From Cytobacillus massiliigabonensis (GTDB lineage: Bacteria; Bacillota; Bacilli; Bacillales; Cytobacillaceae), in assembly GCF_900199725.1 (NCBI RefSeq), contig NZ_LT904902.1:652659-716658 (forward strand): a stretch of DNA of 64,000 nucleotides, read 5' to 3'. This document shows, one piece after another, positions 25,782 to 34,764 of the stretch (its first letter is position 1; every line of letters begins with the position of its first letter). A program made the translations under genes and the position numbers. The notes under the pieces are model-generated. The model was not told where the DNA came from. It did not search any database and saw nothing but the letters and a program-made list of their open reading frames with translations.

Positions 25782-26909
25782 ATGGTAACGAGAATAAGTG
25801 AAACTGTTGTTGAATTTTTGCAGAGGGAAAAAATTCAATTATTGAATGAGTGGAGAGAGAATATTCTCGTATCCCCAGAAGATCCTTATAAGGACCGTAT
25901 GGAGGAAAATGGAGAAGTTATTTTTTATCTTGTCATTCAAAGTCTTACGAGGGTAAAGGAAAATTTAGAAGGGGTTATTCGCAAGTTTTCTATTTCAATT
26001 GCCGATCAGCGAGTGAAAGCAGGAATGAATATTGGTGAGTTTGTCCACAATGTAAACTTAGGGCGGTCCATCATTCAAAAATATCTAAAAAAATTGGATA
26101 TGAACTGGCAAGAGCATCAAGCTCATTCAGAGCGTATTCATGATTGTCTAGACCAATTTCTTTACTTCTCGGTCACCTATTATAGCGATGCAAAAAATCA
26201 AATTATTGAGGAAAAAACCAAATTTATCGATACGAGCCATAAGGATCGGTTAACTTTATTAGGTCAAATGACTTCCAGTTTTATCCATGAATTTCGCAAT
26301 CCGCTCACCTCTGTTCAAGGATTCATCCAACTGCTTAAATCTGAAAATCCAAACATGAAATATTTAGACATCATTTCAATTGAATTAGAACAATTGAATT
26401 TTCGCATTTCTCAATTCCTCCTGCTTTCGAAAAAAGAATTAATTGGCAAGGAAAAAACAGCCTTTTCATTAAATGAGCTAATTGAGGAAGTTCTTATCTT
26501 CTTATACCCAAGTATTTTAGACGGAAAAGTAAAGATCCAGAAACAATTAGAAGAAGATATTTGTCTATACGGTTATGCCGATGAAATACGCCAAGTGCTC
26601 ATTAATATTGTCTTTAATGCCATCGACGTACTGAATCCAAATACAAAACATCCGTTAATCGATATACAGAGCTACTCCGTGGATAACAAATGGATTAAGC
26701 TTGAAATCGCAAATAACGGTCCCATGATTCCTGAACATCTTATACAGTCTATTTTTGAACCATTTGTAACAACAAAAAAACTCGGTACAGGGTTAGGACT
26801 ATTCGTGTGCAGAGAAATCATTGAGAAACATAAAGGAAGATTGGCTTGTGAAACGCAAGCGGATTTAACCGTATTCACAATTACTCTTCCGATAGCTGAT
26901 AAAAATTAA
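25782..26909 (+). CDS. Soluble sensor histidine kinase, sporulation-kinase-like
   Basis: 375 residues without membrane segments. The N-terminal ~150 residues are an all-helical domain like RsbR N-terminal/globin-type sensors (FSISIADQRVKAGMNIGEFVHNVN). The H box SSFIHEFRNPLTSVQGF lies near residue 170, the N box near VLINIVFNAIDVLNPN, and the G boxes TKKLGTGLGLFVCREI are complete. The H box resembles KinA/KinB-type kinases feeding Spo0F, and no response regulator is adjacent, so a phosphorelay input is plausible but inferred. The start at 25782 has GGAGG 5 nt upstream. Confidence 0.88.
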   Translation: MVTRISETVVEFLQREKIQLLNEWRENILVSPEDPYKDRMEENGEVIFYLVIQSLTRVKENLEGVIRKFSISIADQRVKAGMNIGEFVHNVNLGRSIIQKYLKKLDMNWQEHQAHSERIHDCLDQFLYFSVTYYSDAKNQIIEEKTKFIDTSHKDRLTLLGQMTSSFIHEFRNPLTSVQGFIQLLKSENPNMKYLDIISIELEQLNFRISQFLLLSKKELIGKEKTAFSLNELIEEVLIFLYPSILDGKVKIQKQLEEDICLYGYADEIRQVLINIVFNAIDVLNPNTKHPLIDIQSYSVDNKWIKLEIANNGPMIPEHLIQSIFEPFVTTKKLGTGLGLFVCREIIEKHKGRLACETQADLTVFTITLPIADKN

Positions 26910-26955
26910 AACGAGGCTGGCTCATCCCATATTGAGTCGGCCTCTTGTTTTATTT
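26910..26955 (+). terminator. Terminator of the orphan kinase gene
   Basis: GAGGCTGGCTCA (26914-26925) pairs with TGAGTCGGCCTC (26934-26945) with G-U/mismatch positions, followed by TTGTTTTATTTT. Confidence 0.75.
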
Positions 26956-27041
26956 TCCTCCTTTTTCAAAAATTCTGTGTACTTCTTCTAAATTACCATT
27001 TATTATATAGAAATAATTCATGCAGAAAAGGAGTGTCTTTT

Positions 27042-27584
27042 ATGTTTACGTTAAAAGTTGACCAAGAAATTGAATTGCAATTATTTCAATTGCATCATGC
27101 AGAAGAGCTTTATCATTTGGTAGACGCTAACCGCAATCATTTAAGGGAATGGCTGCCATGGGTCGATAGTATGTCTTCACCAAGTCAGTATCATACAATT
27201 ATTCCAACATGGCTGAAGCAGTTTATGGATAACAACGGGTTTAATGCTGGAATTCGCTATAAAGGGATCCTTGTCGGCTCCATTGGCTTTCACCAAATTG
27301 ATTGGAATAGCAGACAAACGAGCATCGGCTATTATTTAGCAAGCGGCTGCGAAGGGAAAGGAATCATGACGAGGAGTGTTCAAGCTCTTCTCAACTATGC
27401 TTTCTTAGATCTTAATCTCAATCGTGTTGAAATACGCTGCGGAATTGGCAATTCGAAGAGCCGAGCAATACCAGAAAGATTAGGATTTATTCAAGAAGGC
27501 ATCATTAGAGACGGGGAGTTTCTATATGACCATTATCATGATTTAGTGGTTTACGGCATGCTAGCACGCGATTGGGGAAATTAA
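27042..27584 (+). CDS. ydaF: GNAT acetyltransferase, YdaF/RimL-like
   Basis: 180 residues. It matches ribosomal-protein N-acetyltransferase-like enzymes: MFTLKVDQEIELQLFQ at the start, SIGYYLASGCEGKGIMTRSVQ (acetyl-CoA pyrophosphate loop) and LNRVEIRCGIGNSKSRAIPERLGF near the C-terminus. YdaF/RimL enzymes acetylate protein N-termini or amine substrates; the target here is unknown. ATG 8 nt after AGGAG. Monocistronic, convergent with the metal ATPase. Confidence 0.88.
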   Translation: MFTLKVDQEIELQLFQLHHAEELYHLVDANRNHLREWLPWVDSMSSPSQYHTIIPTWLKQFMDNNGFNAGIRYKGILVGSIGFHQIDWNSRQTSIGYYLASGCEGKGIMTRSVQALLNYAFLDLNLNRVEIRCGIGNSKSRAIPERLGFIQEGIIRDGEFLYDHYHDLVVYGMLARDWGN

Positions 27585-27621
27585 CTTACTCCCAACAGAC
27601 TGCACCATTAAAATGAACAGA

Positions 27622-27652
27622 AAGAAGACTCCCTTAATAGGAGCCTTCTTCC
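27622..27652. terminator. Terminator between ydaF-like and cadA-like genes
   Basis: GAAGACTCCC (27625-27634) pairs with GGAGCCTTC (27640-27648) with one mismatch/wobble; T-rich flanks on both strands. Confidence 0.6.
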
Positions 27653-29781
27653 TTCTCTTTATCCTTAACGCCTAATAATCTTAGACCATTCAATGTTACA
27701 ATCAATGTGGCCCCCATATCAGCAAATATAGCTATCCATAATGTAAGCCATCCTGGAATAACAAGCAGCAGAGCCAGCAGTTTAATTCCAATAGAGAAAA
27801 TAATATTTTGCTTAATGATTAGCAATGCTTTTCGGCTCAACTGGATCGTAAAAGGAAGCTTACTAAGATCATCTCCCATTAAAGCGATATCAGCTGTTTC
27901 CAATGCAGTATCTGTACCTGCTCCTCCCATCGCAATGCCTATGTTTGCTGCTGCAAGAGCTGGGGCATCATTCACTCCATCTCCTACCATCGCAACCTTG
28001 CCATATTTTTCACGGAGTCTCTTAATATAGGCTAACTTTTCCTCAGGCAGCAATTCTGAGGCAATATCCTTCACACCTACTTGCGCACCTACTGCTTGTG
28101 CGGTCCCGCTATTATCCCCTGTAAGCATAATTGTTGCTTTTATCCCTAATGCATGCAATCTTTCAATAACAGAATGACTGCTCTCTCTCACCTCATCAGA
28201 AATGCCAATCACTGCTAAAATCTTCTCTTCTGTTCCAAGCAATACGACTGTTTTCCCTTGCTGCTGCATTTGCGTTACTTTATCTTTTGCTATAAGAACT
28301 TCAGGATGATCTTCAAAAAGTCTTGGACTGCCTAGGTGATAGGTGATTCTTTCTATTGTTCCTTTAATTCCTTTCCCGGTAATGGAAGTGAAATCTTTCA
28401 CCTCTATCGTTTTATAGGATAGATGTTTTTGTTCCGCCTTCGAAAGAATCGCAGTTGCGAGCGGATGCTGAGACCCCTTCTCCAAAGCTGCTGCAGTGAT
28501 TAATGCATGATCCTCCATTCCATGTTGAAGGACATTCATTTCGGTTACAGTTGGCACCCCTTTCGTTAACGTCCCCGTCTTATCAAAAGCAACAGCCTTT
28601 ATTGCTCCTGCCTCTTCAAGGTAAATGCCTCCCTTTATTAACACACCATTTTTTGCTGCATTCCCGATCGCTGTAACAATTGAAACAGGGGTTGATATGA
28701 CTAAAGCGCAGGGACAGCCAACTACTAAAACAGCTAAGCCTTGATAAATCCATTTCTCCCAGCTGCCATCGAAAAATATAGGCGGCAAAACAGCTACAAA
28801 AAAAGCAATCAAAATAATAAGGGGAGTATAATATTTGGCAAAGCGGTCGACAAAGGCTTGTGAGGGTGCACGCTCTGCTTGTGCTTCTTCGACAAGATGC
28901 ACAATTTTTGCTAATGTTGTATCCTCCACGTTCTTTGTAACAGCTACTTCCAATAGCCCCTCTTCATTCATCGTACCGGCAAAAACTTCATCGCCGATTG
29001 CTTTAGCTACTGGGATAGATTCTCCAGTAATTGCAGCCTGATTTATGGAAGACATCCCTTTCTGAACCACGCCATCCATGGCTATTTTTTGCCCGGGCTT
29101 CACAATCATAATGTCGCCAATCATTATCTCATTGACCGGCACTGTTAATGCTTGGCCAGCTCGACTAATTTCGGCCTCCTTTGGTGCGATATCCATAAGG
29201 GATTGAATCGAAGCTCTCGCCTTATTCATTGAATAGGCTTCTAAAACCTCGCTGATCGCGAAAAGGATAACGACTGTCGCCCCTTCACCCCATTCACCGA
29301 TGAAAACAGCACCAATAATTGCAATGGTCATCAAGGTTCGCATATCAAATTGAAGCCTTATTAAATTCTTTAGTCCAGTGATAAACAACTGATAGCCGCC
29401 TACAACAATTGACGCTGCATAAGCAATAACAGACCATATGTGACCTTCGCCTAAAAAATGTCCAATCATCCACCCGACTAAAAGGAAGAATCCCGACAAT
29501 AGCACATGCCCGTTTTTTTTATAAAAAGGTTCCTTTCTTATTTCAAACCTTTCTTTTTCATGTATTAGCTTTAATCCTTCAAATGCTCCTGCCTTTTCCA
29601 ATTCCTTAATCGTTGTATCTCCATATACGGTCAGCTTGGAGGCACCAAAATTAACTGCTGCATCAATGACACCATCCAGGTGCTTTACGTTCGTCTCGAA
29701 CTTTTGAGCGCAGCTAATTCATGAAAAGCCTTGAACACGGTAAACATTTTTATTGTCTTCCTTAACTGCAGCGTGCTCCAC
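27634..29781 (-). CDS. cadA: CadA-type heavy-metal P1B-ATPase with in-frame TGA at the CxxC site
   Basis: If the TGA at codon 21 is read through, the protein is 715 residues, normal for CadA/ZosA. Start GTG 29781 behind GGGGGG. The N-terminal HMA domain reads YRVQGFS-(TGA)-ISCAQKF: TGA stands at the first Cys of CxxC, and the frame continues in perfect HMA sequence ([14 protein letters not shown]). The rest is intact: about eight membrane helices, the CPC metal site (GCPCALVIS), phosphorylation site [13 protein letters not shown], and [10 protein letters not shown]. The CPC and following motifs fit Zn/Cd/Pb/Co export. Possible readings: selenocysteine, nonsense mutation with internal restart (a TTG at 29601 has a poor site), or sequence error. 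A hairpin follows the TGA at SECIS distance. Confidence 0.8.
29689..29721 (-). other. In-frame TGA with downstream hairpin (possible SECIS) in cadA
   Basis: TGA at 29719-29721; 17 nt later GTTC-GAGAC-GAAC (29689-29701) forms a 4-5-bp stem with a G-containing loop, and lower pairs (TGC/GCA) are possible. Bacterial SECIS elements are short hairpins inside the coding region just after the UGA. This one is modest on its own; the second TGA gene at 43.5 kb strengthens it. Confidence 0.4.
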
Positions 29782-29833
29782 GCTTGGTCCCCCCTTTTTT
29801 TATGCCAAAAACAATTTGTCTCTATGCATATAT

Positions 29834-29858
29834 GACATATTTGACTATAGTCTATGTC
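29834..29858. promoter_or_regulatory. Inverted repeat upstream of cadA-like gene
   Basis: GACATA...TATGTC (29834-29839 with 29853-29858) surrounds the perfect palindrome GACTATAGTC (29843-29852). Located about 55-80 bp before the ATPase start, it is a plausible operator for a metal-responsive repressor; no such regulator is encoded next to it. Confidence 0.5.
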
Positions 29859-29944
29859 AGGTTCCAAATTTCGTCAAAGGGTATTATTCCATTATCGTAC
29901 AGCAAAATTACTAAAAAGAAGAATTTAAGGGAAAAGTATATTTT

Positions 29945-29980
29945 AAAGGAGGTGAACGCCCCTTACATATTTTGTAGGGA
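29945..29980 (+). promoter_or_regulatory. Hairpin between strong Shine-Dalgarno and start of first CorC-like gene
   Basis: AAAGGAGGTGA (29945-29955) is followed by CCCTTAC (29960-29966) pairing with GTAGGG (29974-29979), and the ATG comes only at 29988. The second paralogue has the same order of elements. Confidence 0.5.
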
Positions 29981-29987
29981 AATTACT

Positions 29988-31292
29988 ATGGCCTTAAATA
30001 TTTTTCTTCTCATTTTACTAATTACTTTGACCGCTTTTTTTGTTGCATCAGAATTTGCAATGGTGAAAGTGCGTTCATCCCGAATTGACCAATTAATTGC
30101 AGAAGGAAATGTCCGTGCACATGCGGCAAGAAGGGTAGTCACAAATCTTGATGAATATTTATCAGCCTGTCAGCTTGGTATTACAATTACTGCCTTAGGG
30201 CTAGGTTGGCTCGGTGAACCGACTGTTGAAAGGATTCTGAATCCTTTGTTTACCAAGCTTAACCTGCAGCCATCGTTAACCCATGTCCTATCTTTCATCA
30301 TCGCTTTTTCTGTTGTTACTTTTCTGCATGTGGTTATTGGAGAGCTTGCTCCAAAAACTTTTGCGATTCAAAAAGCGGAGGAAATAACATTAACTTTTGC
30401 TAAACCATTAATTTGGTTTTATAAAATTATGTTTCCATTCATCTGGGCCTTAAATGGCTCAGCTAGATTTGTAACTGGATTATTCGGGCTAAAGCCTGTT
30501 TCTGAACAGGAAATGGCGCTATCTGAAGAAGAATTGCGAATTATTCTTTCTGAAAGCTTAAAAAGCGGGGAAATTAACCAATCAGAATATAAATATGTCA
30601 ACAGGATCTTTGAATTTGATAATCGGATTGCAAAGGAAATTATGGTTCCACGAACAGAAATCATCAGCCTAGAAGAGGATGCAACCCTTTCAGAAGTACT
30701 TGACATTATTATGAATGAGCGGTATACCAGATATCCTGTAACAGGTGGAGATAAGGATAATATACTCGGATTAATCAATGTAAAAGAAATACTGACGGAT
30801 TGTATTAGAAAAAAATGTGAAGATGAAAAGCCAGTTGTTCAGTATATTAAACCAATCATTCGGGTAATTGAGACGATTCCCATCCATGATCTCCTAGTGA
30901 AAATGCAAAAAGAACGCTCCCACATGGCCATTTTATTTGATGAGTATGGTGGGACTGCCGGATTAGTTACGGCAGAGGATATTCTCGAAGAAATTGTTGG
31001 AGAAATCCGTGATGAATTCGATGCAGATGAGCTTCCTTTCGTGCAAAAGATTGATCAAGATCATTATATTTTAGATGCTAAGCTTCTTATATCAGAAACA
31101 AATGACTTGCTAGGCACAAATTTAAATGAGGAAGAGGTTGATACACTGGGCGGTTGGATCCTCACTCAAAAGTTTGATTTAGAACAAGGGGATTCCATCA
31201 TTCAAGATGGGTTTCAATTTATCATTAAAGAAATTGAAGGCCACCACATTTCGTATATCGAAGTTAAAAAAGATATCTCTTCTGAAACTTAA
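29988..31292 (+). CDS. CorC/HlyC (UPF0053) family membrane protein with CBS domains, copy 1
   Basis: 434 residues. An N-terminal DUF21 domain has about four membrane segments (1-185) with [16 protein letters not shown] and [19 protein letters not shown]. Two CBS domains follow (about 200-330; [16 protein letters not shown]), then a C-terminal CorC_HlyC domain. The family (YhdP, YhdT, YqhB, YrkA in B. subtilis, CorC/MpfA elsewhere) works in Mg2+ export or resistance; haemolysin is a historical name. I start at ATG 29988. The very strong Shine-Dalgarno lies 30+ nt upstream with a hairpin between. A MerR gene and a close paralogue follow, as in yhdP-yhdQ-yhdT. Confidence 0.88.
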   Translation: MALNIFLLILLITLTAFFVASEFAMVKVRSSRIDQLIAEGNVRAHAARRVVTNLDEYLSACQLGITITALGLGWLGEPTVERILNPLFTKLNLQPSLTHVLSFIIAFSVVTFLHVVIGELAPKTFAIQKAEEITLTFAKPLIWFYKIMFPFIWALNGSARFVTGLFGLKPVSEQEMALSEEELRIILSESLKSGEINQSEYKYVNRIFEFDNRIAKEIMVPRTEIISLEEDATLSEVLDIIMNERYTRYPVTGGDKDNILGLINVKEILTDCIRKKCEDEKPVVQYIKPIIRVIETIPIHDLLVKMQKERSHMAILFDEYGGTAGLVTAEDILEEIVGEIRDEFDADELPFVQKIDQDHYILDAKLLISETNDLLGTNLNEEEVDTLGGWILTQKFDLEQGDSIIQDGFQFIIKEIEGHHISYIEVKKDISSET

Positions 31293-31409
31293 TTAATGAG
31301 GGTATTGCCCTTACAAAGCAATCCCTCTAAATTCTCCAAAATCTAAACGCATAATCGTACTTAGATAAGAATAAATATAGAAGTAATTCATAATATCAAA
31401 CTGTTACGT

Positions 31410-31439
31410 TTGACTGTATGGTTTGAACTAACATATAAT
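31410..31439 (+). promoter_or_regulatory. Promoter of the MerR-type gene
   Basis: TTGACT (31410-31415), 18-bp spacer, TATAAT (31434-31439). The spacer is slightly long, as in many MerR-regulated promoters. It lies 31 bp upstream of the ATG. Confidence 0.6.
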
Positions 31440-31470
31440 ATGTGTAAATACATTAAACTGGGGTGATAAG

Positions 31471-31889
31471 ATGGGGCAGTTTATCGTATTGGCGAATTAG
31501 CGAATATTGCTAATGTATCAAAAAGAACCATTGATTACTATACAAATATCGGACTTATTCAAGCAAAGCGTACAAAGTCAAACTACCGAATCTACTCTGA
31601 GGAAGTTCTTTCAGATTTACGATTTATTGAAGAATGCAAGCTTATGCATATTCCATTAGACGAGATTAAGAGAAAGCTAGAATTAAAGTCCAAAACAGAC
31701 ATGCACACTGGGGATGTTGAAAAACAAATTGATTTGGTTACTAAGCAAATTAAGCAGCTCCATAATGAAATTGCTGTATTATTGCCGCTTATAAATCATC
31801 TTGATAAGGAACAGATGAGTGATTTATCAAGAAAGCTCAATACGGAAGGCTCAACATTAATCAAATCCCTTGTGAGCTTAACAAGTTAA
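31471..31889 (+). pseudogene. MerR-family regulator with frameshift at its start
   Basis: From 31482 the frame encodes a clear MerR N-terminus, YRIGELANIANVSKRTIDYY... through ...SNYRIYSEE, a coiled-coil dimer helix and a ~45-residue C-terminus without a metal-binding Cys pair, about 139 residues in all. The only start with a good site (GGGGTGATAAG before ATG 31471) is out of frame: ATGGGGCAGTTTATCG would need one more base, for example five G instead of four. In the MerR frame there is a TAA before 31471 and no ATG, GTG or TTG until well inside the HTH. It could be a true frameshift, a slippery G run, or a sequencing error. Confidence 0.75.
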
Positions 31890-31907
31890 TACATTTTTTA
31901 AATTATC

Positions 31908-31943
31908 AGGAGGTGACACCTTACCCGATACTCGGGCTAAGGG
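31908..31943 (+). promoter_or_regulatory. Hairpin between strong Shine-Dalgarno and start of second CorC-like gene
   Basis: AGGAGGTGA (31908-31916), then a perfect stem CCTTA-CCCGA / TCGGG-c-TAAGG (31919-31928 with 31932-31942), then the TTG start at 31951. Only AAGGGA, partly inside the stem, is at normal spacing from the TTG. A GTG inside the upstream Shine-Dalgarno could start a 16-codon leader that overlaps the gene start. Confidence 0.6.
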
Positions 31944-31950
31944 AACTTAT

Positions 31951-33297
31951 TTGGACATATTAAACTTGGTTATTATAGCCATTTTAATTGCTTTGACAGC
32001 ATTTTTTGTAACTTCAGAATTTGCTATTGTAAAGATTAGAAGTTCAAGAATTGACCAGTTAATTGAAGAGGGCAATAAAAGTGCGATACCTGCAAAGAAA
32101 GTGATTAGTCATTTGGATGAGTATTTATCTGCTTGCCAATTAGGAATAACCATAACTGCACTAGGAATTGGGTGGCTTGGTGAACCAACAGTTGCACATA
32201 TGCTGCGCCCAGTTTTCAACCAGCTCGACATTCCAAGTTCTGCATCACATATTCTTTCCATTGGTATTGCTTTTGCTTTTATTACTTTTCTGCACGTTGT
32301 TGTTGGAGAGCTGGCGCCAAAAACACTAGCGATTCAAAAGGCTGAATTAGTAACTCTGTTAACGGCACGCCCTTTAATTTTGTTTTACAAAATTATGTAC
32401 CCATTCATTTGGGCATTAAATGGATCTGCACGATTCCTTACAGGGTTATTTGGCTTAAAGCCTGCATCCGAACACGAATTGGCCCATTCTGAAGAAGAAC
32501 TTCGAATCATTTTGTCAGAAAGCTATGAAAGCGGCGAAATCAACCAATCAGAGTTTAAGTATGTAAATAAAATTTTTGAGTTTGATAACCGAATTGCAAA
32601 AGAAATTATGGTACCTCGAACGGAGATTGTTTCATTCTCAAAAGACGATACACTAGAAAGCTTTTTACAAACTGTGTATGAGGAAAAATTTACACGCTAT
32701 CCAATCATTGATGGAGATAAAGACCATATCATCGGATTGGTTAATATTAAAGAAGTTATGACTGATCTGATTAAGAATAGAGAAATCACAACAAATACGC
32801 TTGATTCTTATACACGTCCGATTATCCGTGTCATTGACACCATTCCAGTTCATGATCTTCTCCTAAAAATGCAGAAGGAAAGAATTCATATGGCTATCTT
32901 AATGGATGAATATGGCGGCACTTCTGGACTAGTAACAGTAGAAGATATTCTTGAAGAAATTGTCGGTGAGATACGTGACGAATTCGATATGGATGAAATC
33001 CCTGAAGTTCGCAAAATTAAAGAGGGGCACTATATCTTTGATTCGAAAATTCTAGTAAGTGAAGTAAGTGATCTGCTAGGAATCGATATCGATGATGAAG
33101 ACGTTGATACAATCGGCGGCTGGATCCTAACGGAAAATTACGAAGCGAAGCAAGGTGACATTATCTATCTTGACTCCTATGCTTTTAAAATTATCGATAT
33201 GGAAGATCATCATATTAAATACGTTGAAGTCACACGTGTACAAGAAAATGATCAGCAGCCGCAAACACTGCCGATAACTGAAACACAAGTTGTATAG
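31951..33297 (+). CDS. CorC/HlyC (UPF0053) family membrane protein with CBS domains, copy 2
   Basis: 448 residues from a TTG start, strongly similar throughout to the protein encoded at 29988 (shared [57 protein letters not shown]). Four N-terminal membrane segments, two CBS domains, and a C-terminal CorC_HlyC domain. The extra C-terminal tail (NDQQPQTLPITETQVV) is absent from copy 1. Mg2+ transport or resistance is the family role. Position after a MerR gene parallels yhdT. A hairpin lies between Shine-Dalgarno and start. Confidence 0.88.
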   Translation: MDILNLVIIAILIALTAFFVTSEFAIVKIRSSRIDQLIEEGNKSAIPAKKVISHLDEYLSACQLGITITALGIGWLGEPTVAHMLRPVFNQLDIPSSASHILSIGIAFAFITFLHVVVGELAPKTLAIQKAELVTLLTARPLILFYKIMYPFIWALNGSARFLTGLFGLKPASEHELAHSEEELRIILSESYESGEINQSEFKYVNKIFEFDNRIAKEIMVPRTEIVSFSKDDTLESFLQTVYEEKFTRYPIIDGDKDHIIGLVNIKEVMTDLIKNREITTNTLDSYTRPIIRVIDTIPVHDLLLKMQKERIHMAILMDEYGGTSGLVTVEDILEEIVGEIRDEFDMDEIPEVRKIKEGHYIFDSKILVSEVSDLLGIDIDDEDVDTIGGWILTENYEAKQGDIIYLDSYAFKIIDMEDHHIKYVEVTRVQENDQQPQTLPITETQVV

Positions 33298-33310
33298 AGT
33301 TGCCTGCGCG

Positions 33311-33352
33311 AATAGAAACACCCCAGCCTTCAAAGCTGGGGTGTTTCTTTAT
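33311..33352. terminator. Strong bidirectional terminator
   Basis: Perfect 14-bp stem AGAAACACCCCAGC/GCTGGGGTGTTTCT (33314-33327 with 33335-33348) between the convergent CorC-like and histidine kinase genes. Confidence 0.88.
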
Positions 33353-34764
33353 TCATTATTGATTCTGGGGAAGCGAATGGTAAATTTCGTTCCTTTCCCC
33401 TTTTCACTCCATACTTCAATTTCTCCATCATGAAGCTGGACGAGCTGTTTAACAATTGAAAGCCCAATTCCAAATTCCCCATATGCTTGGTTCGTTCTAG
33501 ATAGATCTGCTTTATAAAACCGGAGCCAAATCGATTCAATTTCCTCAGGATCGATTCCTTCACCCGTATCCTCTATTTCAATAATTGTCTCGTTCTCTCC
33601 TGCCTTTCCCCTTAATGCAATCGTCCCGCTGTCCGTGAATTGAATGGCATTCTTAACGATATTCACAATAATTTGAATCAGCCGATCGTAATCAGCAATA
33701 ACTGTAATCTCCTCATCACAGTCAATCACAATCTGATTATTTTTTTCGCCAGCCTGTAAAACTAGCTGTTCCTCTACTACCTCAAGTATCTCGGTTAATT
33801 CAAGCTCTATTTTATTTAATTTCAGCTGATTGGATCGTATTTTTTCATAATCCAGATTTTCATTGACAAGACGTATCAGCCTTTTTGCCTCTCGATCTAT
33901 GAGAATCATCCCTTTTTCGATATCCCCTTCAGGAATCAGCTGATCTTTAATTCCTTCTGCGAGTCCGCTAATTGTTGTTAGCGGGGTCCTCATTTCATGA
34001 GAAACATCTGCTATGAACTTTCTTCGTCTATTTTCCAGCCGTTCAATTTCTTCATTCGATTCTTTCAGCTTTGCAGCCATTTCATTGAAATCAGTTGCGA
34101 GCTGACCTATTTCATCTGGATATGTATCACTGACATGAACATCATAATTTCCAGCAGAAATCATTGATGTGGCATTGCGGAAATTTTTAATTCTCCTAAT
34201 GATGCTTTTTGATAAAATTAGGCTGATCAAAATGGATGCCGATAACGAGATCACAATCGTATACAATAAAAACCGGTTTAATTGCCTGATCATATCCATC
34301 GCCCCTGTAATGGGAGACAGCAGCAGAACCCCTCCCGCTAAGCGGTCGCCTTGCATGAATGGCAAAGCAACATATGTCACTTCCTGGCCAAAGCGTTTAA
34401 TATCATGCTTCACTGACACCCGATTGCCTTTTGAAATGGTCTTCCACTCAGACTCGGTTAACTTAATAAGAGGCGCACTTTGTAATTGCGGATAAATGAC
34501 ATTCCCTTCATAGTTAAAAAGAATATATTGGATATGCCTAGTTTTCAGTATTTGGCTATATTCTTCTAAAAAACTTTCTGTTCCCTCGAGTCTTACAGTT
34601 AAATCCTTTAAGATTTGTTCCCCGTAATCATCCAATTCCTCCACTTTATTTTGAAAAATATAATTTTCAACAAATTGGGAGAAAGAAAAGCTTAAAATAA
34701 GAAAAGCTAGAATGAGAATGCTGATATGGCTGATAAGAATTTGATAAAAAAACTTAATCTTCAT
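33349..34764 (-). CDS. Membrane sensor histidine kinase (OmpR-family partner)
   Basis: 471 residues: membrane helix at about 7-28, extracytoplasmic sensor region to about 175, second helix (LLYTIVISLSASILISLIL), HAMP domain, H box FIADVSHEMRTPLTTISGL, N box and GIGLSIVKQL. It starts at ATG 34764, overlapping the response regulator stop by 11 bp. The signal is unknown. The divergent downstream gene at 35.6 kb encodes a secreted helical protein and may be a target. Confidence 0.9.
   Translation of the reverse strand: MKIKFFYQILISHISILILAFLILSFSFSQFVENYIFQNKVEELDDYGEQILKDLTVRLEGTESFLEEYSQILKTRHIQYILFNYEGNVIYPQLQSAPLIKLTESEWKTISKGNRVSVKHDIKRFGQEVTYVALPFMQGDRLAGGVLLLSPITGAMDMIRQLNRFLLYTIVISLSASILISLILSKSIIRRIKNFRNATSMISAGNYDVHVSDTYPDEIGQLATDFNEMAAKLKESNEEIERLENRRRKFIADVSHEMRTPLTTISGLAEGIKDQLIPEGDIEKGMILIDREAKRLIRLVNENLDYEKIRSNQLKLNKIELELTEILEVVEEQLVLQAGEKNNQIVIDCDEEITVIADYDRLIQIIVNIVKNAIQFTDSGTIALRGKAGENETIIEIEDTGEGIDPEEIESIWLRFYKADLSRTNQAYGEFGIGLSIVKQLVQLHDGEIEVWSEKGKGTKFTIRFPRINNE

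Noticed and set aside
29601-29603. Internal TTG as true start of the CadA-like protein
   Set aside because: AAGGA lies only 1 nt before it, it would remove the whole HMA domain, and the upstream frame is clearly conserved HMA sequence.
29685-29867. A 60-codon minus-strand frame over the start of the cadA-like gene
   Set aside because: It is out of frame with the ATPase; the HMA sequence lies in the other frame, beginning at GTG 29781 and interrupted only by the TGA.
31911-31970. A T-box or M-box riboswitch before the CorC-like gene
   Set aside because: No T-box sequence and no M-box aptamer; only a short hairpin between Shine-Dalgarno and start.
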